Counted from the first letter of the stretch, positions 36,869-48,176 are shown. The stretch is 64,000 bases of DNA from Aeromonas veronii (GCA_041319085.1 CP101033.1:1204501-1268500), one strand, 5' to 3'. Made by a program: numbers and translations. Notes: generated by a model from the sequence alone, not told the origin.

Positions 36869-37783
36869 ATGCTGGATATTCACTGGCTGCAAACCTTTGT
36901 CACTCTGGCCCGATTGCAACATTTTGGCCAGACCGCCACCGAGCTGCACATGACCCAGCCCAATGTCAGCCTGCATCTCAAGCGGCTGGAGCAGGCGACC
37001 CGGGTGCGGCTGATCGAGCGCAGCCCGTTTCGCCTGACGCAGGCGGGGGAGCGGCTGCTGCAAAGCGCCGAGCGCACCATCGCCGAGCTGCAGCTTTGCC
37101 AGTCCGATCTCAATGCTCTCAACCAGCTCAGTCAGGGGACGCTGGCCATTGCCGCCAGCGACATCATCTCCCGCCTGCTGCTGATCCAGCCGTTCCAGCG
37201 CTTCAAGCGGGAGTTCCCCGGCATCGACCTTACCCTGTTCAACACCACTTCGGATCAGGCCGCCGAGCTGGTCAAGGCGGGCAAGGCGGATCTGGGTTTT
37301 GTCATGGCGCAAAAGCGCAGCGAGCCGCTCTTCTATACCGAGTTGCAACAGGTAACCTGGTGCGCGCTGGGTCATGGTCTTGCCCGCTGGCAGGCGCGGG
37401 CGGTGGCGGGAGAGAGCGATCCCCTCGATGAGCCGACCCTGATCCTGCTCGGTCATGACACCCGCACCCGGGCGCTGATCGACCCGTCCCTGCCGCTGCT
37501 GGCCTTGCCCCCCTGTCGCATCATGGAGGTGGGCAGCGTGGACGCTCAGCTCGATTGGGCCGAGGCCGGGTTTGGCGTTGCTATTGTGCCGGACTTCTCC
37601 CTGCATCCGCGCCTCAACCTCACCGCACCGGTCACCAGCCTCGGCGACTTTCCCGGTACCAGCCTAGGTTATGTGGTGCGTCAGAATCAGGTGTTGTCGC
37701 GGGCCATCAAGCAGTTGCTGCACTGGGTAGAGGAGGAGATCCAGAAGCCCAACCCCTATCTGACCCGGGGGATGGAGCCGTAG
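36869..37783 (+). CDS. LysR-family regulator divergent from purA
   Basis: The 304-residue protein has an N-terminal winged HTH (HWLQTFVTLARLQHFGQTAT, MTQPNVSLHLKRLEQ) and a substrate-binding effector domain. LysR proteins commonly control the gene they face, so purA is a candidate target; the effector is unknown. A strong hairpin ends the transcript. Confidence 0.92.
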   Translation: MLDIHWLQTFVTLARLQHFGQTATELHMTQPNVSLHLKRLEQATRVRLIERSPFRLTQAGERLLQSAERTIAELQLCQSDLNALNQLSQGTLAIAASDIISRLLLIQPFQRFKREFPGIDLTLFNTTSDQAAELVKAGKADLGFVMAQKRSEPLFYTELQQVTWCALGHGLARWQARAVAGESDPLDEPTLILLGHDTRTRALIDPSLPLLALPPCRIMEVGSVDAQLDWAEAGFGVAIVPDFSLHPRLNLTAPVTSLGDFPGTSLGYVVRQNQVLSRAIKQLLHWVEEEIQKPNPYLTRGMEP

Positions 37784-37845
37784 CGGCGCGGCAAGGTGAG
37801 CAGATCAATCAGAGCGACTCGCCACTATCGAACGCATATCAACAA

Positions 37846-37869
37846 TCAGGGCAGCCGAGGCTGCCCTGA
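37846..37869. terminator. Terminator between LysR and TAXI genes
   Basis: TCAGGGCAGCC / GGCTGCCCTGA, 11-bp stem with a 2-base centre, between two converging genes. Confidence 0.82.
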
Positions 37870-37891
37870 TGTATTTGTTGGCGCTGACCAC

Positions 37892-39328
37892 TCAGGGTTG
37901 CAGCGGTGTGGCTGCGCTGGTGGCAGGGGAGGGAAGTGTATCGGTTTTATCCTGCGGTGGGGTTTCGCCAGTCACCGCGCTACTGGCCGGCTGGGCTGCC
38001 TGCTCTTGCGGCGCCGTGGCCGCAGAGGCGCTCTGTAGCAACTGAGTCGACACGGCAGCCGATGCTGATGGAACCGTTGACACTACAGAAGAGGCCGAAG
38101 GGGCCTCGCTCTCAACCTCGGCAGCTGGTGCAGTCGGATCAGGGATCACCTCGAGCACCTCTTTGGGCAAGGTGGTGGCCTCTGTAGCCTCTGTGGCTTC
38201 TGTCACCACTGCGGCACTGCTGGTGGTGGTGGCGTCGGAGGGCGCTTCAAGGGGGATTGCCGTCCCGTCAGCGGCACTCACCTGCTCTGCCGTTGGCGAC
38301 GCCTCCGAGGTCGATGACCCAGGTGCTAACTGCTCCGGCGCCAGCTGTTCCGCTGTTAACTGCTCGGGGGTCAGTGGCAAGGGCGCGGGCGGTTGATCCG
38401 ACATCCCCGCATGGAGGGGCAGCTCGGTTTGCGCCTGCAACTGCTCGGGGGTCACCTTGCTCAGGGCCGGATGCAACCGGCTGAACTGCTTGACCCGGGC
38501 CAGCAGGGTATCACGCACGGTACGAACGATGGGATCCGGCAGGCTGGCCAGCGCCACCAGTTCGGCACTCATCCCGATATTGTTGATGGAGGTGGTCTGC
38601 CCCGGATAGAGGTTGGCGGCGATGCGGCTGCGCTGGTAGTAGGGGTGTTGCTTGAGCAGCTTGTCGATCTGCTCCCCTTCGATGGGGATCAGGCGCACCT
38701 TGCAGCGGCTGATCAGGTCGCCGACCGCCTGACTGGGGTGACCGGCTACCACAAAGGCGGCATCCAGCGAGCCATCGCACAGCCCTTCCAGCGGTTCACT
38801 GTTCGATGTGAGCTGATAGGCGACAAACTGCCCGGGTTGCCATCCCATGGCTACCATCAGGGCCTGGCTGGTGATCTGTTCACCGGCGCCGCTGTTGCCC
38901 GGATAGACCCGTTTCCCCTCGATATCCGCCAGGGTGGTGATACCGCTATCGGGTGCGGCCAGCAGGGTCAGCGACTCCTGATAGAGGCGAAACAGGCTAC
39001 GCAGCTCATTGTTGGCCCCCTGCCCGCTGAAGGGGCCGGTGCCGTGCAGGGCGTGGTGCAATACATCGGATTGCACCAGTGCCAGCTGTACGTCCCCCTT
39101 GTGTAGCGCCTTGAGGTTGGCCATCGAGCCACGGGTGCTCTGCACGGTGCAGCTGTCCCCATGCAGGGCATGGCCGGCATTGAGCACCCGACAGATGGCG
39201 CCACCGGTCGGGTAGTAGACCCCATTGAGCGGGCCCGTTCCGATGGTCAGTGCCTGGCTGCCAAAGGGGAGCAGCGCAGAGAGTGCACAGAGGGGAAGCA
39301 GAAGGTGATGCATGATCCGTAGAGACAT
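37892..39328 (-). CDS. TAXI-type TRAP solute-binding protein with long low-complexity tail
   Basis: The 478-residue precursor has a signal peptide (MHHLLLPLCALSALLPFGSQA region). Residues to about 309 form a TAXI domain: IGTGPLNGVYYPTGGAICRV, STRGSMANLKAL, LVQSDVLHHA, and AGEQITSQALM. The last 169 residues are almost only Ala, Ser, Thr, Pro, Glu and Gln, with short repeats such as TPEQLTAEQLAPEQL and VTEATEATEAT. No TRAP permease lies nearby. Start at 39328 is preferred; an ATG at 39313 is also possible. The tail is unusual for the family and may be a spacer or surface anchor. Confidence 0.82.
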   Translation of the reverse strand: MSLRIMHHLLLPLCALSALLPFGSQALTIGTGPLNGVYYPTGGAICRVLNAGHALHGDSCTVQSTRGSMANLKALHKGDVQLALVQSDVLHHALHGTGPFSGQGANNELRSLFRLYQESLTLLAAPDSGITTLADIEGKRVYPGNSGAGEQITSQALMVAMGWQPGQFVAYQLTSNSEPLEGLCDGSLDAAFVVAGHPSQAVGDLISRCKVRLIPIEGEQIDKLLKQHPYYQRSRIAANLYPGQTTSINNIGMSAELVALASLPDPIVRTVRDTLLARVKQFSRLHPALSKVTPEQLQAQTELPLHAGMSDQPPAPLPLTPEQLTAEQLAPEQLAPGSSTSEASPTAEQVSAADGTAIPLEAPSDATTTSSAAVVTEATEATEATTLPKEVLEVIPDPTAPAAEVESEAPSASSVVSTVPSASAAVSTQLLQSASAATAPQEQAAQPASSAVTGETPPQDKTDTLPSPATSAATPLQP

Positions 39329-39409
39329 AATTGACCGTTGACTGAGTTGACCGCTGGCTGATGAAACTGGGGAAAGGGGATGGGGTTTGCCCATCCCGTT
39401 GCTGGCTGA

Positions 39410-40555
39410 TCAGGGCTTGCTGTGGTTGAGGATTGCCCGCTCCATCCGCGCCAGCGCGTCGCTCAGTCGTGCCCTGGTGCAGCCGAAGTTGAGCCGCACG
39501 AACTGGCCGTCGCCAAACTGGGCGCCGGGGGAGAGACCAACGCCGGCCTGCTCGAAGAAGGCGATGGGGTCGGCAAGGCCAAGGGCGCTCACATCGATCC
39601 AGGCCAGATACGTCGCCTGATGGCTGGCCAGCTTGACGCCAGGCCAGCGGGCCACCGCCTGCTGGATCAGGGCCAGATTGGCCGCCAGATAGTCGAGCTG
39701 CTCGGTCAGCCACTGTTCGCCGCCCTCATAGGCCGCTTCGGCAGCGACAAAGCCCAGCAGGTTGACGTCGGCGCTGATGCCGCGCATCGCCTGCTGCAGC
39801 TTGAAGCGCAGACGGGCGTTGGGGATGATGGCGAAGGAGCAGCAGAGACCGGCGATATTGAAGGTCTTGCTCGGGGCCATCATCACCGCGCAGCGCTCAG
39901 CCGCTTGTGCACTGATGGCGCCGTAGGGAATATGGCGGGCGTGTTTATCCAGCAGCAGATCGCAATGGATTTCATCGGAGCAGATCACCAGATTGTGGCG
40001 CGCGGCGATGGCATCGATGGCCAGCAACTCGTCACGGGTGAAGATGGTGCCACCCGGGTTGTGGGGGTTGCAGAGCAGCAGCAGATCCGCCGAGGGGGCC
40101 TGACGCTCCAGCTCTGCCAGATCCAGCACCCAGCGACCCGCCTCTTCAATCATCGGCACGGTGAGCAGGGGACGATCATTGAAGCCCGGTGCCTGCAGGA
40201 AGGGGTAGTAGACCGGCTTGGGAGTGATGATGCCGCGGCCATGCTGGCTCCACGCCTTGCAGGCGAGGTTGAGCCCCGGCACCACGCCGGGCAGAAATAC
40301 CAGCCATTCGGGCTCGATAGCCCAGCCATAGCGGGTCGCCATCCGTTCGATAATGAGTTCGATCAGGCGCGGCGAGGGGCGTGAATAGCCGAAAATGCCG
40401 TGGGCGACCCGTTTGGTCAACGCCTCAATCACGGACGGGGGGGAGACAAAGTCGGTATCGGCAACCCACATGGGCAGCACATCCTGACCCTTGTACTTGT
40501 CCCATTTCAGGCTCATGGTGCCACTGCGGTCTACTTCCTGATCAAAATCAAACAT
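39410..40555 (-). CDS. MalY/PatB-family PLP-dependent cystathionine beta-lyase-like enzyme
   Basis: The 381-residue fold-type I enzyme has LPMWVADTDFVSPPSVIEAL near the start, CNPHNPGGT, SDEIHCDLL, the PLP lysine in MAPSKTFNIAGL, and RLNFGCTRARL at the end. Family members split C-S bonds of cystathionine or cysteine; E. coli MalY also restrains MalT. The substrate here is inferred only. AAGGAGTTCGC sets the start. It is divergent from the SetA/SetB-like transporter. Confidence 0.92.
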   Translation of the reverse strand: MFDFDQEVDRSGTMSLKWDKYKGQDVLPMWVADTDFVSPPSVIEALTKRVAHGIFGYSRPSPRLIELIIERMATRYGWAIEPEWLVFLPGVVPGLNLACKAWSQHGRGIITPKPVYYPFLQAPGFNDRPLLTVPMIEEAGRWVLDLAELERQAPSADLLLLCNPHNPGGTIFTRDELLAIDAIAARHNLVICSDEIHCDLLLDKHARHIPYGAISAQAAERCAVMMAPSKTFNIAGLCCSFAIIPNARLRFKLQQAMRGISADVNLLGFVAAEAAYEGGEQWLTEQLDYLAANLALIQQAVARWPGVKLASHQATYLAWIDVSALGLADPIAFFEQAGVGLSPGAQFGDGQFVRLNFGCTRARLSDALARMERAILNHSKP

Positions 40556-40738
40556 GCGAACTCCTTGTGCTGGCAAGATGGGCTTTCACTCTACGGGGTC
40601 GCGGCCTCCCTCGCAAGGCGTACACCCGCGTATGCCATCCTTGAGCCTGCTCTTGATAATGGCAGTAAGGTAAGCGCCGATATTTCATCCGGCTGCGGCC
40701 CGTTAGCCTGTATCGTCCTTCCAATCAGTGGTAACCCT

Positions 40739-41911
40739 ATGAGCTTGTCGATAGCGGCGGTCAAACGCCCGGACCCCGTCTCTCTTTCGTTTCTTGCCGT
40801 GACCTTTATGACCGGCGTCGCGGTGGCACTGCAGGTGCCGACCTTAAGCCTGTTTCTGGCCGAAGAGGTGCAGGTGCGCCCTTTTCTGGTCGGGCTCTTC
40901 TATACCATCAATGCGGTGGTGGGCATTCTGGTCAGCCAGTGGTTGGGCCATCGCTCCGATAACAAGGGGGATCGCAAGCGCCTGATCCTGCGCTGCTGTT
41001 TTGCCGGGGTGGCGCTCTCCTTGCTGTTTGCCTGGAACCGCAACTACTGGCTGCTGGCGAGCCTGGGGGTCATGCTGGCGGCGCTGGCGGCCACTGCCAG
41101 CCCCCAGTTGTTTGCGCTGGCGCGGGAGTATTCCGACAGCCGCAACCGTCGGGCGGACATGTTCAGCTCTGTGATGCGGGCCCAATTCTCGCTGGCCTGG
41201 GTCATAGGCCCGCCCATCGCCTTTGCGCTGGCCATCGGCTACGGTTTTGAGCTGATGTATCTGGCCTCGGCACTGGCCTATCTGCTCTGTGCCCTGGTGG
41301 TGTGGCGTTGGCTCCCCTCTCTCCCTTTGCCCAAGATGGCTGAAGAGACTGAGCGGGTCAGCAGCTGGCGGGATCCGGCGGTGCGGGCGCTCTTTATCGC
41401 CTCCACCCTGATGTGGACCTGCAACAGCATGTACCTCATCAATATGCCGCTCTACATCACCCGGGAGCTCGGGATGGATGAGAAGCTTGCCGGTATCCTG
41501 ATGGGCACGGCAGCGGCGCTGGAGATCCCCTTTATGCTGCTGGCGGGTTATTACACGGCCCGCTTTGGCAAGCGCCCCATGATGTTGCTGGCAGTACTGG
41601 CTGGCGCGGCCTTTTACACCGGACTGGTGACCCTCACCGACCAATACGCCCTGATCGCCTTGCAGCTGTTCAACGCCATCTTCATCGGTATCGTGGCGGG
41701 GATCGGCATGTCTTACTTTCAGGATCTGATGCCGGGGCGAGCCGGGGTGGCGACCACCCTGTTTGCCAACAGTATCCGCACCGGCTCCATCATGGCAGGG
41801 GCCATCGCCGGTGTGGTGGCGGAGGTGTGGAGTTTCCACGGGGTCTTTATGGTGGCGTTGGGATTGGCACTGGTAGCACTGGCCGCCAGCTGGCGGGTGC
41901 CCAACGTCTGA
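40739..41911 (+). CDS. SetA/SetB-like sugar efflux MFS transporter
   Basis: The 390-residue protein has 12 hydrophobic segments. It carries the MFS loop QWLGHRSDNKGDRKRLILRC and the SetA/B family pattern ASPQLFALAREYSDSRN. Relatives export glucose, lactose or toxic sugar analogues. The ATG at 40739 gives the family N-terminus; the ribosome binding site is poor. It converges on the next LysR gene, 15 bp away. Confidence 0.85.
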   Translation: MSLSIAAVKRPDPVSLSFLAVTFMTGVAVALQVPTLSLFLAEEVQVRPFLVGLFYTINAVVGILVSQWLGHRSDNKGDRKRLILRCCFAGVALSLLFAWNRNYWLLASLGVMLAALAATASPQLFALAREYSDSRNRRADMFSSVMRAQFSLAWVIGPPIAFALAIGYGFELMYLASALAYLLCALVVWRWLPSLPLPKMAEETERVSSWRDPAVRALFIASTLMWTCNSMYLINMPLYITRELGMDEKLAGILMGTAAALEIPFMLLAGYYTARFGKRPMMLLAVLAGAAFYTGLVTLTDQYALIALQLFNAIFIGIVAGIGMSYFQDLMPGRAGVATTLFANSIRTGSIMAGAIAGVVAEVWSFHGVFMVALGLALVALAASWRVPNV

Positions 41912-41926
41912 CGGGGGATGTGGCTG

Positions 41927-42841
41927 TTATTTGTCGTGCTGGGGCTGTGCGTGCGGGAGCGGCGATGATTCGCCCTGATACTCGTTGCGCAGGCAGCGCA
42001 GCAGCAGCTCGGTCGCGGGACCGAGGGATTCGGGGGAGAGGGTCAGCAGATAGGTGTAGAGGTGGCGTTCGTTGCCGCTCTCCAGATCCAGCTGTATGAG
42101 TGACCCTTCCGCCAGCTCCCGCTCTACCAGATGGCGCGGCAGCCAGGCATAGCCGAGGCCAAGGCGCAGCATGGCGAGCACTTCGTGGTAGTGGGTGGCC
42201 TTCCAGCCGGTATCATCGGCATCGTTCCAGTCCACCGAGCGGTGGATGGGGGGATGGAGGCTGATCTGGTTGTGGCCGGTCAGCAGATCGCTGCGGATGG
42301 CCCCCTCCTCCTGTGCCAGCGGATGACTGGCGGCGCAGAGGGGCAGCAGGCATACCTTGTCCAGCAGCAGACCGGTGCGATCGCCCGGCAGGTGCTCGGA
42401 GAGCATCAGATCCCCCGGTTGCAAGGCGTTGAAGTGGCAGTGAATGCGTTCGTGCAGGTTGACCCGGCAACCCCGGCTGCGGGGATAGAAGCTGGCCAGC
42501 GCCCGATAGAGGCGATCCCTTGGCTGCAGCGCCGAGACATAGAGGTTGATCTGTGGCTCCCACTGCCGCTCCAGGTTATTGGCCAGATTCTCCAGCTCCT
42601 CCACCTGCTGGCTCAACTGACGGGCCCGCTTGAGGAAGATCTCCCCCGCCGGGGTCAGCACCGCCTTGCGGCCGCGCACCTCCAGCAAGGGAACCCCCAG
42701 ACTCTGCTGCAACTTCGCAACCGCATGATTGAGGGAGGACTGGCTCTTGTTCAGCGCCTCGGCCGCCTGGGCGTAGCCGCCGCAGTCGACTACCGCCTGA
42801 AAGATCCGCCATTGCTCAAACGTGCTCTTGGGACGAAACAT
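41927..42841 (-). CDS. LysR-family regulator
   Basis: The 304-residue protein has an N-terminal HTH (QWRIFQAVVDCGGYAQAAEA, KSQSSLNHAVAKLQ) and an effector domain. It faces the yciK downstream side and converges with the transporter gene. Target and ligand are not evident. Confidence 0.9.
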   Translation of the reverse strand: MFRPKSTFEQWRIFQAVVDCGGYAQAAEALNKSQSSLNHAVAKLQQSLGVPLLEVRGRKAVLTPAGEIFLKRARQLSQQVEELENLANNLERQWEPQINLYVSALQPRDRLYRALASFYPRSRGCRVNLHERIHCHFNALQPGDLMLSEHLPGDRTGLLLDKVCLLPLCAASHPLAQEEGAIRSDLLTGHNQISLHPPIHRSVDWNDADDTGWKATHYHEVLAMLRLGLGYAWLPRHLVERELAEGSLIQLDLESGNERHLYTYLLTLSPESLGPATELLLRCLRNEYQGESSPLPHAQPQHDK

Positions 42842-42968
42842 AGTTCAACCTGATTGGAGATAGGATGGTCAGGGGCTTCTACAGGGAGCCTGTGCTCCCT
42901 ATTCAATTTAACCCCTGCCGCACAACACTCTGGCTATTTTATTGATTTATTTGGGCTGGGCCACCTGC

Positions 42969-43724
42969 TTATTTGGGTTGAGCCACAAAGGTCTGGCCGG
43001 TTTTGCCGCGGCTGTCCGACCCCATCAGGTAGAGGTAGAGCGGCATCAGGTCGGCCGGGGTCTTGAGGTTCATGGGATCTTCCGCCGGGAAGGCGCTGGC
43101 GCGCATCTTGGTGCGGGTGCCGCCCGGATTGAGGGTATTGACCCGCACACCAGTGTTCTCCAGCTCGTCGGCCAGCACTTCCATCATCCCCTCAATGGCA
43201 AATTTGGAGATGGCATAGGTGCCCCAGTAGGCGCGCCCTTTGCGCCCGACGCTGGAGGAGGTGTAGACGATGGAGGCTTCGCCCTGCGCCTTGGCGGTCT
43301 GGCGCAGCAGCGGCAGCAGCGCCTGGGTCAGCAAAAATTCCGATTTGACGTTGACCTGCATCACCTCGTCCCACTCCTTCTCCTGAATATGTTCAAACGG
43401 AGAGAGGGTGCCAAGCAGACCGGCGTTGAACAGCACGCCGTCGAGACGGCCAAACTGCTGGGCGAAGGTTTCCGCCATGCCGCGGTAGTGGGCGGCGGTG
43501 GCCCCTTTCAGATCCACCGGCACGATGGCGGGCAGCGGATAACCGGCCGCTTCAATCTGGTCATACACGGCTTCGAGTTTGGCGCTGGTGCGGCCGAGCA
43601 GGATCACGGTGGCACCGTGAGCGGCGTAGGTGAGGGCGGCTTCGCGGCCGATCCCGTCGCCGGCACCGGTGACCAGAATGACTTTATCCTTGAGCAGGTC
43701 GCGGGGTGCCTGATAATCGAGCAT
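42969..43724 (-). CDS. yciK: YciK, short-chain dehydrogenase/reductase
   Basis: The 251-residue NAD(P)-dependent enzyme has ILVTGAGDGIGREAAL, LFNAGLLG, the catalytic serine in YTSSSVGRKGRAYWG, and YAISK. The start is behind AACAGGAGTTGTC. The same yciK/sohB divergent pair occurs in E. coli near topA. The substrate is unknown. Confidence 0.93.
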   Translation of the reverse strand: MLDYQAPRDLLKDKVILVTGAGDGIGREAALTYAAHGATVILLGRTSAKLEAVYDQIEAAGYPLPAIVPVDLKGATAAHYRGMAETFAQQFGRLDGVLFNAGLLGTLSPFEHIQEKEWDEVMQVNVKSEFLLTQALLPLLRQTAKAQGEASIVYTSSSVGRKGRAYWGTYAISKFAIEGMMEVLADELENTGVRVNTLNPGGTRTKMRASAFPAEDPMNLKTPADLMPLYLYLMGSDSRGKTGQTFVAQPK

Positions 43725-43946
43725 GACAACTCCTGTTAACAAATTCCGGCCATAAGTGCATGGCAATCGGCGCCAAGTGTACTGATCCGCGCGCCTGTTT
43801 GACCAGCCAGCGGCAATAAAAATGTGAAGAAAATAGAGAGGTTGTGATGCTCTGGTTGGTTTTTCCGGTCACTGGCTGCGATTTTTTGCGCGCCTCCACC
43901 AAACTTCCTAGAATGTGACGAAAACCGATCCATTCTGGAGTCCATC

Positions 43947-44954
43947 GTGACATTTCTGACCGAATATGGCCTGTTTTTGGCCAAGACAGTGACCTTCCTG
44001 CTGGCCATCGGCGCCATCATCCTGATGATCGTCAGCACTCGCCAGCCGAAAGCGCGTAAGGGTGAGCTGGTGGTGACCGATCTCTCGAGCGAGCTGGAGC
44101 AGGGGCAGTTTGCGCTCAAGAGCGCACTCGCCAGCAAGGCCGAGCGCAAGGTGCTGGAAAAGCAGCAGAAAGAGCAGCAGAAGAAGCGCGCCAAGGCGGG
44201 GGATGAGCACAGTCGCCTGTTTGTGCTCGATTTCAACGGCAGCATGGATGCCAAAGAGGTGGCCTCCCTGCGCGAGGAGGTGAGCGCGGTGATTGGCGTG
44301 GCCCAGCCCGGCGACGAGGTGCTGCTACGGCTCGAATCCGGTGGCGGCGTGGTGCATGGCTACGGCTTGGCCGCTTCCCAGCTGCAGCGTCTGCGCGATC
44401 GTGACATCAAGCTCACCGTGGCGATCGACAAGGTGGCGGCGAGCGGCGGCTACATGATGGCCTGTGTGGCGGACAAGATCCTGGCTGCCCCCTTTGCCAT
44501 CGTCGGCTCCATCGGGGTGATCGCCCAGATGCCGAACTTCAACAAGTTGCTGAAAAAGCACGACATCGAATTCGAGATGCACACCGCCGGTCAATACAAG
44601 CGAACCATCACCATGTTCGGCGAGAACGACGATCTGGGGCGCGAGAAGTTTCGCGAGGAGCTGGCGGCGATCCACGAGCGCTTCAAGGCCTTTGTGGCCG
44701 AGCACCGTCCGCAACTCGATATCGATCGGGTCACGACCGGTGAGCACTGGCTGGCGAGTCAGGCCAAGGGGCTGGGGTTGGTGGATACCCTCTGCACCAG
44801 CGATGACTACCTGCTGGCGCAGACCAGCCACCACAAAGTGATCGGCATCAGCTATCGCAAGCCAAAAAGCCTGACCCAGAAGCTGGGGCAGCAGGGCGCG
44901 CAGGCGCTCGAGGCAGGACTTGGGCGGCTGTGGCAGCAGAGCCCCTGGCGCTAA
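43947..44954 (+). CDS. sohB: SohB, inner-membrane S49 peptidase
   Basis: The 335-residue protein has one N-terminal membrane segment (FLAKTVTFLLAIGAIILMIV), a charged coiled-coil-like stretch rich in Lys/Gln/Glu, and an S49 domain with KVAASGGYMMACVADKI (serine) and TAGQYKRTITMFGEN (lysine). Family members (SppA/SohB) degrade signal peptides or membrane fragments. A perfect hairpin terminator follows. Confidence 0.94.
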   Translation: MTFLTEYGLFLAKTVTFLLAIGAIILMIVSTRQPKARKGELVVTDLSSELEQGQFALKSALASKAERKVLEKQQKEQQKKRAKAGDEHSRLFVLDFNGSMDAKEVASLREEVSAVIGVAQPGDEVLLRLESGGGVVHGYGLAASQLQRLRDRDIKLTVAIDKVAASGGYMMACVADKILAAPFAIVGSIGVIAQMPNFNKLLKKHDIEFEMHTAGQYKRTITMFGENDDLGREKFREELAAIHERFKAFVAEHRPQLDIDRVTTGEHWLASQAKGLGLVDTLCTSDDYLLAQTSHHKVIGISYRKPKSLTQKLGQQGAQALEAGLGRLWQQSPWR

Positions 44955-44995
44955 GCCTGGCCCTCTGGCGCTAGCCCGAGGGAAATCCCGCGATA

Positions 44996-45029
44996 AAAAG
45001 GCCAGCCGGTACCTACCGGCTGGCCATTT
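44996..45029 (+). terminator. sohB terminator
   Basis: GGCCAGCCGGTA-CC-TACCGGCTGGCC, 12 complementary bases on each side, then ATTTTG. Confidence 0.85.
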
Positions 45030-45048
45030 TGCATCCGGTTGCAACTTA

Positions 45049-45362
45049 ATGGTGCTGGTCTATTCACAGTTTCACTCGCCGCTGGTGCAATACCTCACCC
45101 GGGCCGGTATGCCGCAGGTGGCCGAGTGGGTTGCCCTGCTGGTGGCGACCAATACCCTGACCGCGGTGCTGCTGCTCAGCATCGGCGAGACCATCCTCTT
45201 CCCCCTGCTTAACGTGCTGATCGACCAGATGGCCCCCACCCATCTCAAGGGGAGCTATTTTAGTGCCCGCGCACAGGCCGGGTTGGGAGGGGCCGCAGGC
45301 GCCCGTCATCATGGGCGGCTGCGCTCCTGCGCTCCTGCGCTCGGAAGGAGGCCCCAGGTAGT
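45049..45362 (+). pseudogene. Remnant of an MFS (MdtH-like) transporter gene
   Basis: About 83 readable residues with hydrophobic segments (WVALLVATNTLTAVLLLSIG) and the pattern LIDQMAPTHLKGSYFSARAQ resemble the last third of MdtH-type drug exporters. The first 300 or so residues are missing. After GGAAG the frame shifts: the next frame gives PVIMGG, as expected in intact relatives, and soon ends. The remnant abuts the sohB terminator, suggesting deletion. Confidence 0.6.
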
Positions 45363-45390
45363 GTGTCGCAGACCAGCCTGGGTGCCGTGA

Positions 45391-45744
45391 TTAAAACGTC
45401 AGTACCTTGTCGGCAGCCAGGGTCCATTGGGCCAGCATCGGCAGGGTGCCGACCTCAATCCCCTCGATCAGCGGCAGGGCGGTGATGCCACGGGCATCGG
45501 TGCAGGTCTTGCACAGGCGAATGGTGACACCCTGCGCCAGCAGGATCTCAAGCATCTGACGCAGGTTGTACCCTTCGGCTGGCGCCTGACCGGCCAGTGC
45601 AGCGCTCACCGCATCGGACATCAGGAACAGCTTCAGACTGGCTCCACCCTGCTCGTTCAGAGCGATAGCGAGACGCAGGGCGTTGAACAGGGATTCGCAG
45701 CCATAGGGGGCGCCGTTGGCAATCACCACAATTTGTTGATTCAT
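45391..45744 (-). CDS. ychN: YchN, DsrE/DsrF-like sulfur-relay protein
   Basis: The 117-residue protein matches E. coli YchN along its length: IVVIANGAPYGCESLFNALR, LFLMSDAVSAAL, EGYNLRQMLEILLAQ, and the conserved cysteines in CKTCTDARG. YchN forms a hexamer of the DsrE fold and is thought to handle sulfur; its partner is unknown. It stands alone. Confidence 0.93.
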   Translation of the reverse strand: MNQQIVVIANGAPYGCESLFNALRLAIALNEQGGASLKLFLMSDAVSAALAGQAPAEGYNLRQMLEILLAQGVTIRLCKTCTDARGITALPLIEGIEVGTLPMLAQWTLAADKVLTF

Positions 45745-45863
45745 AACAGACTCCTGATCCTAAAAAGCGTCATTGTAGAACCAACAGGATGACGATTGCG
45801 TGATGTCGCACAACTTCTGTCGCACCTTTTTCCGGTAAGCGGCCAGTCGCTGAACGCAGGATC

Positions 45864-45891
45864 AAAAAAGGCCGATTGCTCGGCCTTTTTT
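45864..45891 (-). terminator. Terminator after yfhL
   Basis: AAAAAAGGCCGA / TCGGCCTTTTTT with a 4-base loop, just past the yfhL stop on the minus strand. Confidence 0.9.
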
Positions 45892-45895
45892 CGTT

Positions 45896-47507
<1,612 letters not shown>

Positions 47508-47785
47508 GGCGGACTCTTTATATCTGATTGCAAATCAGGACGGCGCCACCTGATGGCGCCGTATGGGTTGAGGTCGGTGAATATCAAACTCGCTGGAAGG
47601 CGGCTTAATGCACCGTGACCCGATGACGGCCTATCCGGGGCCCATCTACAGACGGTGCGCCGGATATTCGGGGTGCGAAATTGTACTCGCCCCCACGTCA
47701 TCATGCAATTTGGCAGGAATATCACCGGATTGGAAAATCAGTTTTTGGCAATCTGTGGTGATGATTGAGCGGGCGTTGCCGGTGT
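47508..47785. other. Intergenic region upstream of trhP
   Basis: No gene is seen. A perfect 9-bp palindromic hairpin, ACGGCGCCA / TGGCGCCGT (47540-47562), lies 33-55 bp upstream of trhP and may be a leader structure. The remainder likely holds the trhP promoter. Confidence 0.4.
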
Positions 47786-48076
47786 TCAACTATCCGGCGC
47801 GAGTTGAAACCAGGTGAACTGTTCACTCATAAGATGGTGGGGGGGATGGCCATTGCCCGCGGTGGCTAGCCAATCCCAATCCAGTTTTGGCGAGCCGGCT
47901 TTGAAGCGTTGATAGGCAACGCCCTGATGGATGGTCAGAAAGAGGGTTGTGGGGAGTCCCAGCTTGTTGCTGTAGCGCACCATCAGATCCCCCTGATAGT
48001 CGTTGCTGATCCTGACTTTGAGCGCCTGCAGTGTCAGACCGGTGGCGTGACCCTGTTTGTCCCAGACTTCAAACAT
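47786..48076 (-). CDS. Unknown 96-aa protein
   Basis: The protein starts MFEVWDKQGHATGLTLQALK at 48076. The same frame continues upstream through the tRNA genes, but that part is not coding. The ribosome binding site is weak. It contains NDYQGDLMVRYSNKL and SPKLDWDWLA, no signal peptide and no known motif. It lies downstream of the tRNA-Tyr terminator. Confidence 0.5.
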   Translation of the reverse strand: MFEVWDKQGHATGLTLQALKVRISNDYQGDLMVRYSNKLGLPTTLFLTIHQGVAYQRFKAGSPKLDWDWLATAGNGHPPHHLMSEQFTWFQLAPDS

Positions 48077-48176
48077 GATGTGAATACTCTGATATCGATG
48101 ATGCCACGATGAGCAAGCTGGGATGCAATTGCAACTGTCAGATCTGACAAGGGGGAGTGTGAGTGGGCGATAAAGC

